A stretch of 64,000 nucleotides of DNA. Source: Rostratula benghalensis (lineage: Eukaryota > Chordata > Aves > Charadriiformes > Rostratulidae). The stretch spans positions 697,129-761,128 of the forward strand of contig VXAI01000013.1 of the NCBI GenBank assembly GCA_013399305.1, written 5' to 3'. Below are positions 1 to 13,317 of the stretch, piece by piece. The first letter of the stretch is position 1. Each line of letters opens with the position of its first letter. The notes beneath the pieces were generated by a model that did no database searches, was not told where the DNA came from, and saw nothing but the letters and a program-made list of their open reading frames with translations. Both the position numbers and the translations under genes were made by a program.

Positions 1-2168
1 CTATATCTAAAAGAATGAGAATTTTGAACCAAGTAAATGCTAATATAAAATTTCTGTTTAACTTTTTTTCTTTCACTGATAATAAGTCTAACTTTTTAAA
101 TGTGTTTTATCAATAGCAATAAATCTTAAAGCCTTAAAAGCCCTGATAGAAAAGTGACCCATTCTTTTTTTACAGCTAGTTTCTAATGCATTTCTGAAGA
201 TTTTTTTAAGTGCTCAATTTAAAAGCTCTGTTAAAGTTTATTGTTATGTTTATGGCCACCTATCTCTTCAAGACCTATGCAAGCAATTTTCATTTTTTTC
301 CACTACAAATATTTAGGCATCATCACAATTTTTTAAAAATAAAAAGTATTTTTCACTAAAAATAACAAAATTGGTCTATTTGGTGGTAGTGTTTCTGGGG
401 AAAGTAATCAACTATCAAAACCAAATACCATCTTTCATTGTAGATCAGAATTAGACTTTACATAACTAAAGGGTAAAAATAGCTTTATTTAAAAAAGATT
501 AATTCACTGTAATAAAATGTATCTTTTTTAATGTGCTTATATTTTCTTATCACATAACTTTATTATCCTGCTGGTATGCCCTAATGGACTCTTCAGTTAA
601 TGACCACTTGTTATTTAGGATAATCCAGGGAGCTTCAGTGAACACAGTAGGCAGAAGCAAAAAAGACAGAAACATATTGAACCTCAGGGGTGGGGAAAGA
701 GCCCTAGGCTCCTGCAGTATGTTGTATTAGTCATTAAACTGTAGATAGTTTCCTATTAGGCAACATAAATCACTGGAAAAGTACATTATAGAGAAAAAAT
801 CCTATCTTGAAGAGTCTAAGTGTCCTGTTCCATTTTTCCATTCCTATTTTTTGACTGGGAATTTTATTTTTTAAACGGCTTCTGTTTTAAACCCTTCTAA
901 ACAATCTGGCAGATAATACTTCCTGGTCATGGTTGGTATGCATAAAGCAAAATAAGTCATACTATAATTGGAAACTATTTCCAAATATGGAAGCTAAACA
1001 TATAGCTAACCATTCTTAATTTACATCAGAAGATAGGGAAGCAATGGAGTTTGCTGAAGACTAGATTATCTGGGATTAGGATCACAAGGCATTGTGTTTT
1101 GGCTGTTAATCTATCTACTGGAGGATTTTTGAAACAAAACTTTTGTTGTATTTGCATGATAAAAATTGCTATATCTGTAATATTTGGAAGAGTTTTCCCA
1201 GCTTTTGATCAATCAGTGTCTTCACATGAACAAATTGGGATCTCCAAATTTGTCACAGAAATTTCAAAATTAGTGAAGTCACAAAGGTTGTGAAAAAATA
1301 AAAGCAGGAAACTCTGTACCCAAAATTGGCTTTAGCATTTGGAATACTCATTGGGTCAAAGCAAATGACAGGGAAATGTGTTGGGGTTTTTTTCTTTTTT
1401 TTTTCTAATGTAGCTTGACGATTGATAATGACTGTGTCTTCTTCAAAAGTAGCAAAGGCTGCAGGACTTTATCATATTGTTTTATCTACTTCCAAATCTC
1501 CAAGTGTTCATACATTTAGCCTTAGTACTAGTGAAAGGGCAAGCGAAAAGGTGCCACATTTTACCTGTCATTTATCAAAATCGGAAGAATTAAAACTTTG
1601 TTCACAATTCATAAAAAACAAAAAAAAAAATAGAGAAAAAAAGAGACATTTTTCTGCCCCTAGATACAAACAAAATCTAAGTGTAAAATTTGTTCTACTG
1701 TCCTATCCAGGGAAAAAATACTAACTATATAAAGATATCTATGCAAGAATTGGAATCAAAAACCATAAATGAAGCTTTTTTTTTCTTTATATTTGCAGCA
1801 GTCAGCAGATGAGATATGTGCAAACTAAAGCTAGTTTGATCTAGTCCTGTTTTCCCCTATTCAGCATACAATTTTCTGTCTCTTGCAATTAATTGATGTA
1901 TTTTCAAATTTGAATTATTGTATTTACAGAGCTGCTATAGCTTAGATAATAAAGGCAACAATTAAATCTACACCATACATTTTATTGATAATGTAGATTA
2001 TAAAGCTAAAAAATGTCACAGCACAACTACTACCACTGAAGCTTGATAGCCTCTTGTTTTCTGTGACGGAGTCAAAACTTACACAGCGCAGTCATGCTAT
2101 AACTGAGACAAATATGCCATCTAGAGAATAATACAACTATTAAGGATCTTAGGCTAACATGGCTCTAC
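1..2168. other. Unique AT-rich non-coding DNA
   Basis: No gene or recognisable repeat is visible. Short open frames at 533-730, 1051-1293 and 1422-1724 have no recognisable domain, no codon bias and no splice context, so I treat them as chance. An A-rich patch lies at about 1617-1650. The sequence could be intergenic or intronic. Confidence 0.7.
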
Positions 2169-2192
2169 CATATATATATATATATATATATG
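2169..2192. repeat. (TA)n microsatellite
   Basis: About eleven uninterrupted TA units. A second, shorter TA tract lies at 4456-4474. Confidence 0.95.
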
Positions 2193-4455
2193 TCTCAGAA
2201 GATTATTTTACGTATAATTTTATTTCTTTTCTTTCATTTTAAAATATCCCACACTTTAAATTTATCTGTGTTTTGTTTTTTTTTCCATTATGTCTGATGA
2301 TAATTTTAAAAAAGAGGTAATTTCTTTAATTCTTGCCCTTATGAGAAGTTGCACTGGCACATTTTATTAAGAATTTGACAAGCCACCACACAAAATATTC
2401 AAACTATTTATCAGACTTTTGCTAGTGAGCTATGAGCAACTGCTTCAAACTCTTTTTAATTAAGATTAGATGATGATCAGTATGTCTGATGTCAACCCAC
2501 AAGGAAGAGATGCAAACCCCTGAAATTGCAGTTATTCAGGTTCTGAAGGGCACAGAAAACTGATCAGAAAAAAAAACAAAAAAAACCAAACCCACAAAAA
2601 AAAAACTCTTTCAAGGAAGTAACACAGAAATTGTTTATCTTATTAAATTTTGATAAAGCACTCTTCTATTTGCTGTTCCTGTAGCGCAGTCAGCATCTTT
2701 CTTTCAGTGTTTCTTCTTTTGTAAAACAGTAATGCAATAAACTATATTTCAAGCTCCTATAAAAGCAGACTCATGTATAGCAAAATATTTCATTTTACTT
2801 AGAAAAATATTTATTATAAGTGAGAAGAAATATTTATTGCTTACAAAAGCTTTTCAGTCCTAGGACTGTACTTAATAACTTCCTATCAGCCTCTAAAATA
2901 TTCTGTATGCATATGGATACTTAAAGACTCCATGTTAATATCTCTGATGAGTACTCTCTGAAGAAGCCACAAAAATCATTCCTTTATGTGACACAGGAAT
3001 GGATGGCTGAATTAAAACTGCAAATAGCTTTGGGATAATTATGTTTCCTTTAGTGTAGAATTTACCTGATGGACACACCTTTGACACTGGTTTGTCTCTC
3101 AAGCCTCGTTTAAAATGCGAGGGATGCTTCACTGTCATTTTTACACACACACACAAGGCCTCAAAGTTGCATTGGTACCCTGATGGCTAGATGTCCACAC
3201 ATATGCAATACCTCAATGAAGTCTATCAGCCTCTTGCACGGTGCTTCTTGAAAAGTCAGCACTTAGATGCTTCAAGTACTTAAAAAAATACATCAATGTA
3301 TTCTATATACAACTCAATGTAATTGCTTTCCATATTTTAAGGTATTTGAAATTAATGATCCTGTCTGGAGATGACACTATTGGCCCTTAGGGTTAATGTT
3401 TCAAAGCTGTTAGTGGTTCAAGTACTTGTATTGCTTGTAGTGCTTTCTCAGGATTGTAGTTGCTGAGCTATCAGTCACTTTATATGATACTAAACACTAG
3501 ACGTGGTAAAAAAACATCCGATACAAACTGCTGTTCAGTTCTGACAGATATTAAAATTTAATACAATCTCTGTATGAAGTTTGCTTAATCAAATGTCAGG
3601 GAGATCTTAAATCTATCAATAAAGACCTTAATTCACCCAGGGGGCAAAATCAACAAGGAAGGCAAAAATCTCAAACAAGAAAAGAGTCTTTAAGAGTTGT
3701 ATTTGTAGTGCCATCTGCTTTGAGTTAATTGTTCACAACAGGCTACTCAGCTGCTATTTAGTCTCTGTATTACTTATTAAAGAAGTAGTGAATACATAGA
3801 AATATGTCATGAGCATTAGCAAAATCCTGATATAGTGATAACGCAGCCTGATTGATATATTCCACTAATTTAAACTTTTTTTTTTTTTCCTTTTTATGAG
3901 TGAAACATCAAACTTTGTGCACGTACAACTACTAATTAATAAACCTGATGTTTCTGTAGTCTTGATCGGCAGACATATATATAGGAACATATGGCAACAC
4001 TTTTGGTAACTTGCAAGTGTTGTGAGTTGTATTGGTCTTTAAAATAGCTTTTCTCCATAGATTGAAGCACTGTTCAAAATTTCTTATAACATACCACTAT
4101 GCACTATATAAAAGAGACACTTAAATGTTGGGAAATGACAGTTTGCCCTTGTATCTAGCAATTTGCTCTGTTGTTCTGTTGTGAAGTGGATGGAATAGGA
4201 ATACTACCATTCGTATCATCAGGATATTGCAACGTGTCTGTCAGAGCTGCTGCTTGAGTGCAACAATCACAGTAATGGGGATAACACAAGGCAATGGGTG
4301 GAAGGATTACAGGAAGCTGAGGTAAAAAGAAAACAGTTTTGGAGCTTTACCTCCATCTGTTTATGGGTGTTTGTCCCTTCTTTAGAAAAAAAAATTGGTG
4401 ATGTGATCTTGGGAAGCAAAGAGTACACAGAAATATTTCTATTGTTAATATTAAC
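2193..4455. other. Unique AT-rich non-coding DNA with small simple repeats
   Basis: No gene is seen. The stretch holds an A-rich patch (about 2568-2607), a short CA run near 3143-3155 and a T run near 3877-3890. The open frame on the reverse strand at 2935-3156 has no recognisable similarity. Confidence 0.7.
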
Positions 4456-4474
4456 ATATATATATATATATATG
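4456..4474. repeat. (TA)n microsatellite
   Basis: About nine TA units ending in TGTATAAA. It produces part of the low-complexity tyrosine/isoleucine-rich open frames on both strands here, which are not genes. Confidence 0.9.
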
Positions 4475-6110
4475 TATAAAAAGTAGTAATAATTAAAAAA
4501 AACAATCCAAACAAACAAAACCTACCAAAACGCCAGTCTGTGAATCAGAAAAAAAATCATAATTTGATAACAGATCCATGTTTGCATTATTTCTTTTGAC
4601 TTTAGAAGGTCTCTGGACATATCCTTACATCACTGTTTAGTGAAATGTTGAGCTCTGCTAGCATTACAGCTATCTGTTAAACACTCTTTGTTTGTATCTA
4701 ATCAATGTTACAGCTATTACTATGTTTTTTAAGGCTTTGGCTACCAAGACTGATTTTTTTTAAAGAGAAAAATCCTTTTGTATTCAGCAACATATTAACC
4801 TTGAAATTCCAGCATAATTAGCCAAGTTTAAATAAATACATAAATATTACAGCAAAAGAAGCATTTCACTCAAAAGCATAACAAAAAATGAGATTACAAA
4901 TTACACTTTTTGATCCGTATACTATGAAGGAAAGTGAACTTCAGACACACAATTGATTCTGTGGATTTTAGTGGGATTACTCATTTCCTTAGTTAAACAC
5001 ATTTTACTCTTTTTCCTTGATCAAGTTAGTAAAGCAATAAATACCCAATAAGAATGTTATATGTACTGTCTCTGGACAATCAGTTTGCACTCCTCCCTCC
5101 ATCCATCTACCTAACTCAGGACTTTCTATAACTTTCACTGAAACTGTCTATATACTTTGTTCTTAAAGCACTATGAACTGGTCGTATTAATTAGTCCCTA
5201 CCACTGTGCCACCTCTCATTCAAAACTGTTTTGGTTGGTTGGTTGGTTATTTTTTTCCCTTCTAAGATCTTTTCTTTCTGAAATGTGTTTGAAAACGTGC
5301 TTCAGGAGAGCAGCAGAAGACACAGAGCCATAGAGTAAGTAAATCTGAAGCAAGCACGATTGCAACTTTCAAGTCTATGTAGACTTGTTTTATTTTCTGA
5401 TTTATGTCGTATCTGTATACATAGATTTAAAACTCTACCGCTTCCTATAGGACTATTGTGGAAGATTAAAATCATCTGAACACTGACTCTACTATTTTAT
5501 ATTCAATTATTTAGCCTAGAAGAAAGGTATATGAATGATCAAGACCTGTTCTAATACTCTATAATCTATCAAATTTCAGGCAAACTCAAATATGAAATAG
5601 CTTAGCTGCTTATAGTGAAGCAGAGCTATTTCTATAAACGGGCTAGGTATCAGAGAAATTAAATGTCTGATATGTAATATCAGTTTATATAAAGGTCACA
5701 GGTCTGCTCTCTGTACTTGTTACATTCAAAATATTGTTATGAGCAAAAAAACCCTCATGATATATACAGAGCTAGGATTTATTGGCAGTCCAGTTGATGT
5801 TTTAACATTCTAACAGCCTCATTAATAACAGAGTTAAGCCTGTTACGTAATCCCTTTGCCCAGTCCTGGCACCTGCCTCTTTTCCATAGTACTGTATTTA
5901 TACCCTGAATGTCTTTGGGGCTCCTGAAGTTGACAGGCTCAGCTCCTGGCAAGAAGACTGGAGAAGTATAGAAGACATCTCACCACCATCCTGAGATCTT
6001 TGGCAGAATGAATATGAAGTTTGTTGAGCTGGGGGAGAAGGCTTTCTCCTCTGTCCTGGGCTTTGTTTGAATACTTGTTCTACATTTCTTTACCCCGGGG
6101 CAGGTAACAG
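4475..6110. other. Unique non-coding DNA
   Basis: No gene is seen. A five-unit GGTT run sits at about 5229-5248 and a pyrimidine-rich CCTCCCTCCATCCATC stretch at about 5092-5108. From about 5830 the sequence becomes less AT-rich on approach to the unclassified repeat at 6111, which may begin somewhat earlier than I can define. Confidence 0.6.
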
Positions 6111-6369
6111 CTGCTCCCAGCTGAACATGAGCACGAACACGACCCCACAGCCTCCCCAGGCTTAGTCCCACCAGGGTCTCTTGTCTGTCCTTGGGTTTGC
6201 CAGACCCTTCCCACAAAGGCACTGGAAGAGCTTAAGCTCATGTAGGGAAGGCCATCAGGCGGGTGCTGCAACCAAGTCAGCCCAGCTCCAACCAAAGACC
6301 TGTCCTGTCAGGTCAGTGCAGAGCCTGTGTTGCTTTACTTATGTAAAGGCCAAAATCATAGTTAATGGG
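6111..6369 (+). repeat. Unclassified dispersed repeat, copy 1
   Basis: This block is clearly related to 20437-20727. Shared landmarks in the same order are CTGCTC-CAG, the block around CCTCCCCAGGC, TGCCAGAC followed by CTTCCCA, an exact 14-mer AGAGCTTAAGCTCA (6227-6240 here), TCAGCCCAGCT, and an AAAATCAT block near the right end. The strand is given only relative to the other copy. I cannot assign it to CR1 or to the three LTR families in this window; it may be an old LTR of another family. Open frames across it on both strands are by-products. Confidence 0.65.
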
Positions 6370-9300
6370 CTGCATTCTAAGCCACTGATAGAATCAATAA
6401 TAAGTAAGTCAATCAGGACACAGATAAGTACTTAAAGACAGAGGCAACCTGGCTTTCTGGACAGAACTTGTTCCTCACAAATTTTCCAGTATTTCTTGAA
6501 AGAGCTACACAATGCATTTGGGTTTAGAAAACCATGATAAAAACTCTATAATGGGGAGCTAAGCTGTAACTGGATACAAGTAAAAGCTTTCCTTGGTTTC
6601 ATAACGAGTTTAAGATGGTAAAAAAAGAGATGGCAAAAAAGTCAGTTTTCACAGTAAATCTAGTCTATAAGTAAGGATCCCAAAGATGACACCCATACAG
6701 TGCAGTCATAAATGTTCTGGAAACGGGTTTTAATTATGAGTCCACAATGTTTTCTGATGCTACAGAAGTACTCAAAGTGAAACAAAAAAAGTAATACTAT
6801 AAAATGACTGAAAAATTTCATCAGGGTCTCATAATACTGAGTAATCAGATTATAAAATGACATAAAAATATATTGTTTAATGAAAATTAAAATGTAAATG
6901 TTGAAATGCCTAATGTTTAAACACCTATAACTTCTTTTTCTGAAAGAATTTAACTTTTTTTTTTTTTACTTTTTTAAAAATCATTGTCCTTTTATTCAGA
7001 TGCACTCAAAAAGAAAATTTTTGTTACTTTGAGAAAAGACATTTAGAGTAAGTGAGATAATACTGCATAAATTCATGCAAAACTATAGCTTTGGAAGTCC
7101 TTAAATTACTAATAGCTTAAAACCAACAGATAATAATGGAGTTAGCTACCTTTAGAGATGTTCTGTTTCTTTCAGTCTTTTTCTAAGCATCTTCTACTGA
7201 CAGAAAGAGGATACTGAACCACACACATCTTTTGATTTAATCTTATCTTTTTGATAGATACAAAACCCTATATAATTTTAAAGTTTTTATGGTGCATTTA
7301 ATGTGAAAACAAACATTAAAAACAAATAAAGTTCATCTCATTCTATTTCTACAGCTGATAAAGTGAAACTGTAATTCACGATGCTAGACCTCCCATATAA
7401 TCTTTTTCTATTTTTCTGTTTACCCTGGATACTTCTTATCCACAGAAATCTACAATTCAGAATGTCACCAATGTCACGGTAAGTAATTATCTGACAGTGT
7501 GATCTGCAATTTTCATACATATGGAAGGCATACAGAAAGCTAATATTTGTATAAAACTTACTGTATAACTCAGATACTTTGAAATGTTCGTAAGTCAAAA
7601 GAACTACCCCTGTAAGAGAACATCTAGATGTGTTCCCTCTTGTAACTTTTTATTCTGAGGGAGAGAAGACGTCTTTAAATAACATAAAAGATGTTCTGAT
7701 CAGTATTATAATGAAATTTAATATTTGATGCTATCTTATTAGCTTATAATGAATTTGTCCTTTTATTATTGATGCATAATCAGTATTTTAATCAGATTCA
7801 TCAATGATATCATATCCAGAATTCAGCACATCAAGAAAATTAATTGTTGGATTGACAACAAACATATCTTATGATTTCGTTTTATATGCTCTTCAGTAAC
7901 TGACTATATAGGTGAACCATTTTAGAACTAGAGTAAGCACTTCATGCCTTGCTTATTAAAGTGAAACCATGCTAGTGCATATTAAATAACAGGAAATATA
8001 TGATTTTTTTTTAATGTAGAAATATCCTTATTCTGAGAAGTTTAAGATGCAATTTATCACACTGCCATGAATTTTAAGATTACATATTTTACCAGAAATA
8101 ACTTTGTTCTTTGTGGAACTATATTTTAGTGAGACAAATGTGAAATTATAAACTCTTCCATAGAAGAAATAAAATCCAAATATCTTACTTAACATGGTTT
8201 GGCAGTAACGACAATAATACCTGAATTGTGAGAAAAAAATATTTTTCTTTACTGACCACTATATATCAGTCTTATTTTGAACAGAAGTCTAAAATATATA
8301 TTAAAGATATATGAAGAGAATATTATTTTAATCTTAAGAAATTATGACCACCCGGCTCAAACAAGGCATATCTGACCAGGTACTACTCTTTGAAATAATG
8401 ATGTCAAATGTAACAAATACTCACCTCACTTTTGACCCTTAAAGATTCTTATATGAAAAATTAAATTGAATGACTGCTCTGACTACAGTGGTAGAAATGT
8501 AGAGTTAGAGTTGAAAAATAAACCCTTGTGGTCTTCTTATGAATTAAGAATCTTTATAAATTGCTATTATTCTAAGCAATCAAACTTGCTAATTTTCACT
8601 TCATGTGAAGATTTAAAACTTGTTTTTTTTCCAGATCAAATGTAAGTCAGCTCTATTTATTCCTTACATTTTTAATATAAATTTATTGACAATTTAAAAG
8701 TATAATAAAAAGAGTACAAGTAGTAGGATCCAATATAGTCAAATAACAATGGATAGAACTCAGGAGAAAAAGATTTAGTAATAGAAGTATTTACCTTGAA
8801 CTATGAATTGCCACAATCCACAAGAGAAAATACTTTCATTTAGAAATGAGATACTGAACACTACTTTTGTGGCCAAGTGATATAGCTATTAGTAGCTGAA
8901 GATGGTATGAAGTGAGCTGGTTTGCAGAAGGTAACCCAGAAGAAAAGAAAAGAAAGGAATAAAGGAATGACTATATAAAAGAATAAAAATACTAAATACA
9001 CAACTATCCCTCAAAAAAGGAAAAAACCAAAAGCTAATAGTTTAGTTTGAAAAAGAATTCCTTTCCCCTTTGAAAACATTGAATTACATATTTCAGAATT
9101 TATTTTATTATTTTTTTTTTAGAAAGTGAAGCTTTAATTCCAAAATCATTTAGGAACATTTGAAAATGCTTCTTTTTGCCCTATCCTGAAGCAAAAAAGT
9201 TATGAGTTTGAAAATATTCACTTTACTTCAAGAAAAATAGTATCTCTTTGAGAGTAGTTGCTACATCCAAATCCAGTGTAAAAGAACAAACAATAATTTT

Positions 9301-12073
9301 GCATGTTACCTAGGAGTAACAGGCAATATTCAGAGTTTGAGGATTATTTCCAAATAGCAAACCACAAGCTGATTTCAAACTCTCTTCCTCTTTGGTGGTA
9401 GATAACATAGAAAAGACTAAAATAAACAGTGATGCAGATATACTCAGACTCAGACGTACTGTGATAAACGTCATCTAGTTCAAATGTAGAGAGGGACATA
9501 TTCTTTAGCTGCACAGAGCTATAGATTTCAGTGGATTATATGATTCATGCTTTTTGCAAATTAAGCACTTAGTTTTAAATCCTATGACTTGTTATTCTCA
9601 GTTCATTCTAGAAGATAAACCTTTACCAAGCATATTATTTATGTTTCCTGTTATCAGTGCTTGGACATGTATATCAAACATTGGTATCAACTATTAATCT
9701 GATCCCAAGGTAATAATCAGTTCTTAAGCAACCCAGAATTTTCTCTTCATTAAGGTAATGCCTCCTGATACCCTCTAAAGAAAGATAAAAGTGAGAGGAT
9801 ATGACTAAACTTTTTCATCAGAAGTTGTTCCTTACAAGAAGAGATGTAGAAATGCTTCGACTCGTGATTTTTTCTGCTGTCTAGTTGGCTGTTTGCATGA
9901 TTTATGCTGAACTTTTCATTGTGTTAACAATCTGAACAGAGCTTTCAAGCCTCACTCTCTCCAGTTGTTAGTTTGCACGATTCTTGTTGAGTCATCAATG
10001 GATGTAATCATCTCCTCAAAGCAGAATAAAATTACCAGCTCTCTCTTCTTTGTTATTCTGCTTTCACCTACAAAAAGCACATTATTTTAAAGTGTGGGGA
10101 GTAGGTTTTATCCGGGTTGTAATAAGCACCTACATCTCACAGTACCCTTCATTTTTTCTCTGAACTCAGAGAGATTTATTAAATGTCAAATTCGGGAGCT
10201 TAGTATCTGAAAAATGACATTCCTTTTTTAAAAATGCAAGTCAAGTGAACTGTTTTTAAAGTAGAAAACAAGCATCCATTGCTTGGCTTTCTTAAAGTGC
10301 AATGTCAATCAACTTAGCCAAGGAAGATAAATTATCTGAGTTGTTTTTGACTACTAAAATATTATAGAAATTATATATTTAGAAAGGCTTTTTATTCTTG
10401 TGGAATAATTAGAACTATCAATTTTATAACACATAACATTCTTCTAGGTTGATCTACATTAGACCATAGCAGTGTCCAGGGTTTTTTATTTATTAATAAA
10501 TTAATTTACTTTTTATAATTAAAATGCTCTCATCCATATACCCTAAACAGCATAGAAACTATTTAAAATTCTTATCCTAAAGTACAGTATGACCAGTTCA
10601 ATTCTTTTTACTATGACCAATAAGTGTTGTAGATCTCCCAAGACAATTTTCCCATCATTCTTCATATTTGTCTACAAAGTCTACTGTAATATCTGCATAT
10701 CATTATTTCCCCCCTTCTTTTTTCCTTCACTTATTTCAATACATGCATGAAAAAAGCAATTACAGACATTCCTTACTTGAATTACAAGCTCACATTTTCT
10801 CAGGTGACAAACTATAACAAATATACTGAGAACTTCTTTTTTATTTACTGTATTTTTCCTGTGGATAAAATATCTTTCTGTGTTTTTCTTTCAGGCCCCC
10901 CAAAAACATATGTAATCTATGAAACCTGTTATTTTTATTTTTTAAAAAAGCTCTGAAACCAGTCAATTCTCTCACCCCATTTGTTATCTGACAAAAGCAT
11001 GACTATTTATAATTTCCCCAAAGTGAGGATTTTAATAAAGGCACATTCAGAAATGCTGTCAATACTTTAGGAAACAAGCAGAAAGAATACTCACTCTGTA
11101 TGTGTATGTGTGAAAGATATATACAGTCAATCAACTGAACCATAATTACATTCACCATGATTTCCACTTATTTATTCATACAAACCCATATGCTGCAGTA
11201 CAAATCGGTCTGAAGACAGCAAACTAGACTGTTTTTATTCTTTGCAGGAATCAAATTTATCAGTTTTAATCATAGTTGCCAACTTCTAGGTTGTCCTTCA
11301 CATCTCACTGGTCAGCTAACCGTAATCAACACACATTACTCACATAGGGCTCAATCCTAATTAGTCTTCTCAGCCTACAATATAAACAATCAGAGATGCA
11401 TGATCTGAATGCTGACTCACTTTTTAAGCTTCCTGAGTTTTCTCAGCTTCTCTACAGGCTGATCTCCAAACATGCTAAATACAGCCACAGTGGATATACC
11501 AGACTAACTATAATGCAAGTAAGTACTAGGCACTAGGGCATTTATTTAGACTACAGAACATACTGTTTCCAAAATGATACATGAATTATTAATTTAAATA
11601 TATTTTATTTTCTTGCTTATATCTGGAAGGATTCAATAGAGAATTAGATGGTTCTCAGAGTTATTACAATAGCTTTTAAAATGTTAAAAGGGTTTGTATA
11701 CCTCACACAGAATGTAGCTATCAGAGAAAAGAACAAGACCTATGTGAGAGGCAGATTTTTCATTATTTCCCCACTGTTGAGTTTTTATATTTCCCGCTCA
11801 TATTGGCTACTGGAATATTTTCTGTGTGTTTCAAGATTATAAGAGTTCTATTGGTAACAGTAAGGTACTTGAGTCCTGTAATCATCTGTCAAAGACAAAT
11901 TAATGGTTGCATAAAGCTGAAGTATTCAGCAGCCATGGGTCTAATTTTAAAAGGAAAAAAAAAAAAAGATGAAAATGTGAGTTTCCAGACTAACACACTT
12001 TAACACACTTAAGAATTTCTGAGGAAATAAACTTGTTTATACCGTGTTTAAAAGTGTTTGCAACTCTATTCTA

Positions 12074-12076
<3 letters not shown>
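6370..12076. other. Unique AT-rich non-coding DNA
   Basis: A 5.7-kb stretch without a gene or recognisable transposon. It includes a T run at about 6956-6968, an imperfect 28-bp direct repeat spaced 80 bp apart (9883 and 9963), very AT-rich sequence near 10484-10525, and an exact 10-bp tandem TAACACACTT at 11991-12010. Open frames such as 7338-7598, 10747-10956 and 11803-12003 have no support as genes. Confidence 0.65.

Positions 12077-12109
<33 letters not shown>
12077..12109. repeat. 33-base poly(T) tract
   Basis: An uninterrupted run of 33 T. It could be the poly(A) tail of a reverse-strand retrocopy, but no recognisable retrocopy body or clear AATAAA signal follows on the right, so I call it a simple homopolymer. 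Confidence 0.95.
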
Positions 12110-12113
<4 letters not shown>

Positions 12114-12829
12114 AAGAAGGTTAAAGAGAACATACTAGATTTGTATAAGTAGTCTCTTCTCTTCATGGAATCAGGTTTACAAACATTAGCAGTAACGGAA
12201 ACTCTTTATTGCCCTCAATAGGCTTTCTGGGAACCTTCCTAATGCATATGGGAATGAAATAATGAAAGTAGCATGTTATTTAATTGAGCACCCATCAAAA
12301 ATCTTTTCCTTTAATTTTCCTCTCAGGTTGTCAGAGAACTTGATTCTGTCTTACAGGTGTGAAGTACAAGAAAATGATATGCTTTTTCTGCACTCTTCCT
12401 GTGTTGGTGCCCATGTAAAACTACAGGCTCTTAAACAATTCAGGAGGCATACCATTCTTAACAGTGACTATGGTAAACAGTCACTGTTAAGTGAGAAGGT
12501 AGAAAAGGTGAGAAGGCTTCAGGACAAATCTGCAAAGACATATTCTTCTGGAAAGAAATGATTACATGAGGATGTAGAAATGGAAGCAAAGGCTTGAAGA
12601 CACCCTCCAGTAAATGATTGAAAGCCATGATCCTTCAAACTTGAATACAGCCAGCTAGGTTCTTAACTCCTGTAAGTTACCAGAACAAAAACTTGTTATT
12701 TCATAAGTTAAAATTGTTTTCAAAAAAATATGGAAACCTACTTTTTGCTTATTTGATTGATTGATATGATTTTAAATAATTTTTACAGACAAAGTTTGTA
12801 GGAACCATAAAAATGAAAAAGGAAAACTA
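12110..12829. other. Unique non-coding DNA
   Basis: No supported gene. A 99-codon frame at 12262-12561 has no recognisable domain or homologue and lies in ordinary AT-rich sequence, so I treat it as chance. The sequence contains two back-to-back AACAGTGACT/AGTCACTGTT-like words around 12458-12490 that form a small inverted repeat. Confidence 0.6.
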
Positions 12830-13301
12830 AAGTTTTTGGTTGTTGCTACGTGGGCAAGGTCTGCTCTGCTCCTCACATCACCCCACCAGTGGGTGTGCTG
12901 GGGATACACAGAAGTTGGGCAGAGACACAGACGGGACAGCTGACACCAACCATGTGACATCGTGCTCAGTATATAAAGCTGGAGTGAAGAAGAAGAAAGG
13001 AAGAGACTATCAGAATTATGACATTTTAAGACAATTATGACATGTCTTCCCAAGTAACCGTTAAAAGTGGTGGAGCCCTGCTTTCCTGGAGATGGCTGAA
13101 CACCTGCCTGCCAATGGGAAACAATGAATGAATTTCTTGTGTTGCTTTCATTGTGTACCAGCATTTGCTTTACCTACTAAACCGCCTTTGTCTCAAGTTT
13201 TTCCTCATTTTTATTCTTCTAATTATTTCCCTCATCCCAGCTAAGGGGAGTGAGTAAGTGGCTGCATGTTTCTAGTTGGTGGCCGGGGTTAAATCATGAC
13301 A
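12830..13301 (+). mobile_element. 5'-truncated solo ERV LTR (family B, probably ERVL-like)
   Basis: The order of landmarks matches an avian LTR type: a stretch ending in CACCCCACCAGTGGG, then AGAAGTTGGGCAGAGACACAG, a TATA box TATATAAA (12970-12977) followed by GCTGGAGTGAAGAAGAAG, the block GGAGATGGCTGAACACCTGC, CTACTAAACCGCC where a poly(A) signal is expected, TTTGTCTCAAG, CCAGCTAAGGGGAGTGAG, and a terminus GGGTTAAATCATGACA. The left ~120 bp of U3 expected for the type appear to be missing. The 30219-30710 copy is the same family on the other strand. No internal retroviral genes adjoin it. The family assignment is from memory; the LTR identity itself is well supported. Confidence 0.85.
12970..12977 (+). 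promoter_or_regulatory. TATA box of LTR family B
   Basis: TATATAAA lies within the LTR at the position where transcription starts in this LTR type, upstream of a purine-rich GAAGAAGAAAGGAAG stretch. It is intact as a motif; whether it is active cannot be seen. Confidence 0.5.
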
Positions 13302-13317
13302 TTTGATTAAACTAGAC

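Noticed and set aside
12077..12130. Poly(T) as the tail of a reverse-strand processed pseudogene
   Set aside because: No gene-like body follows and no AATAAA signal lies at the expected distance on the reverse strand.
12262..12561. 99-codon frame as a possible exon
   Set aside because: No recognisable domain, no conserved splice context, and the length is within chance expectation for 64 kb.
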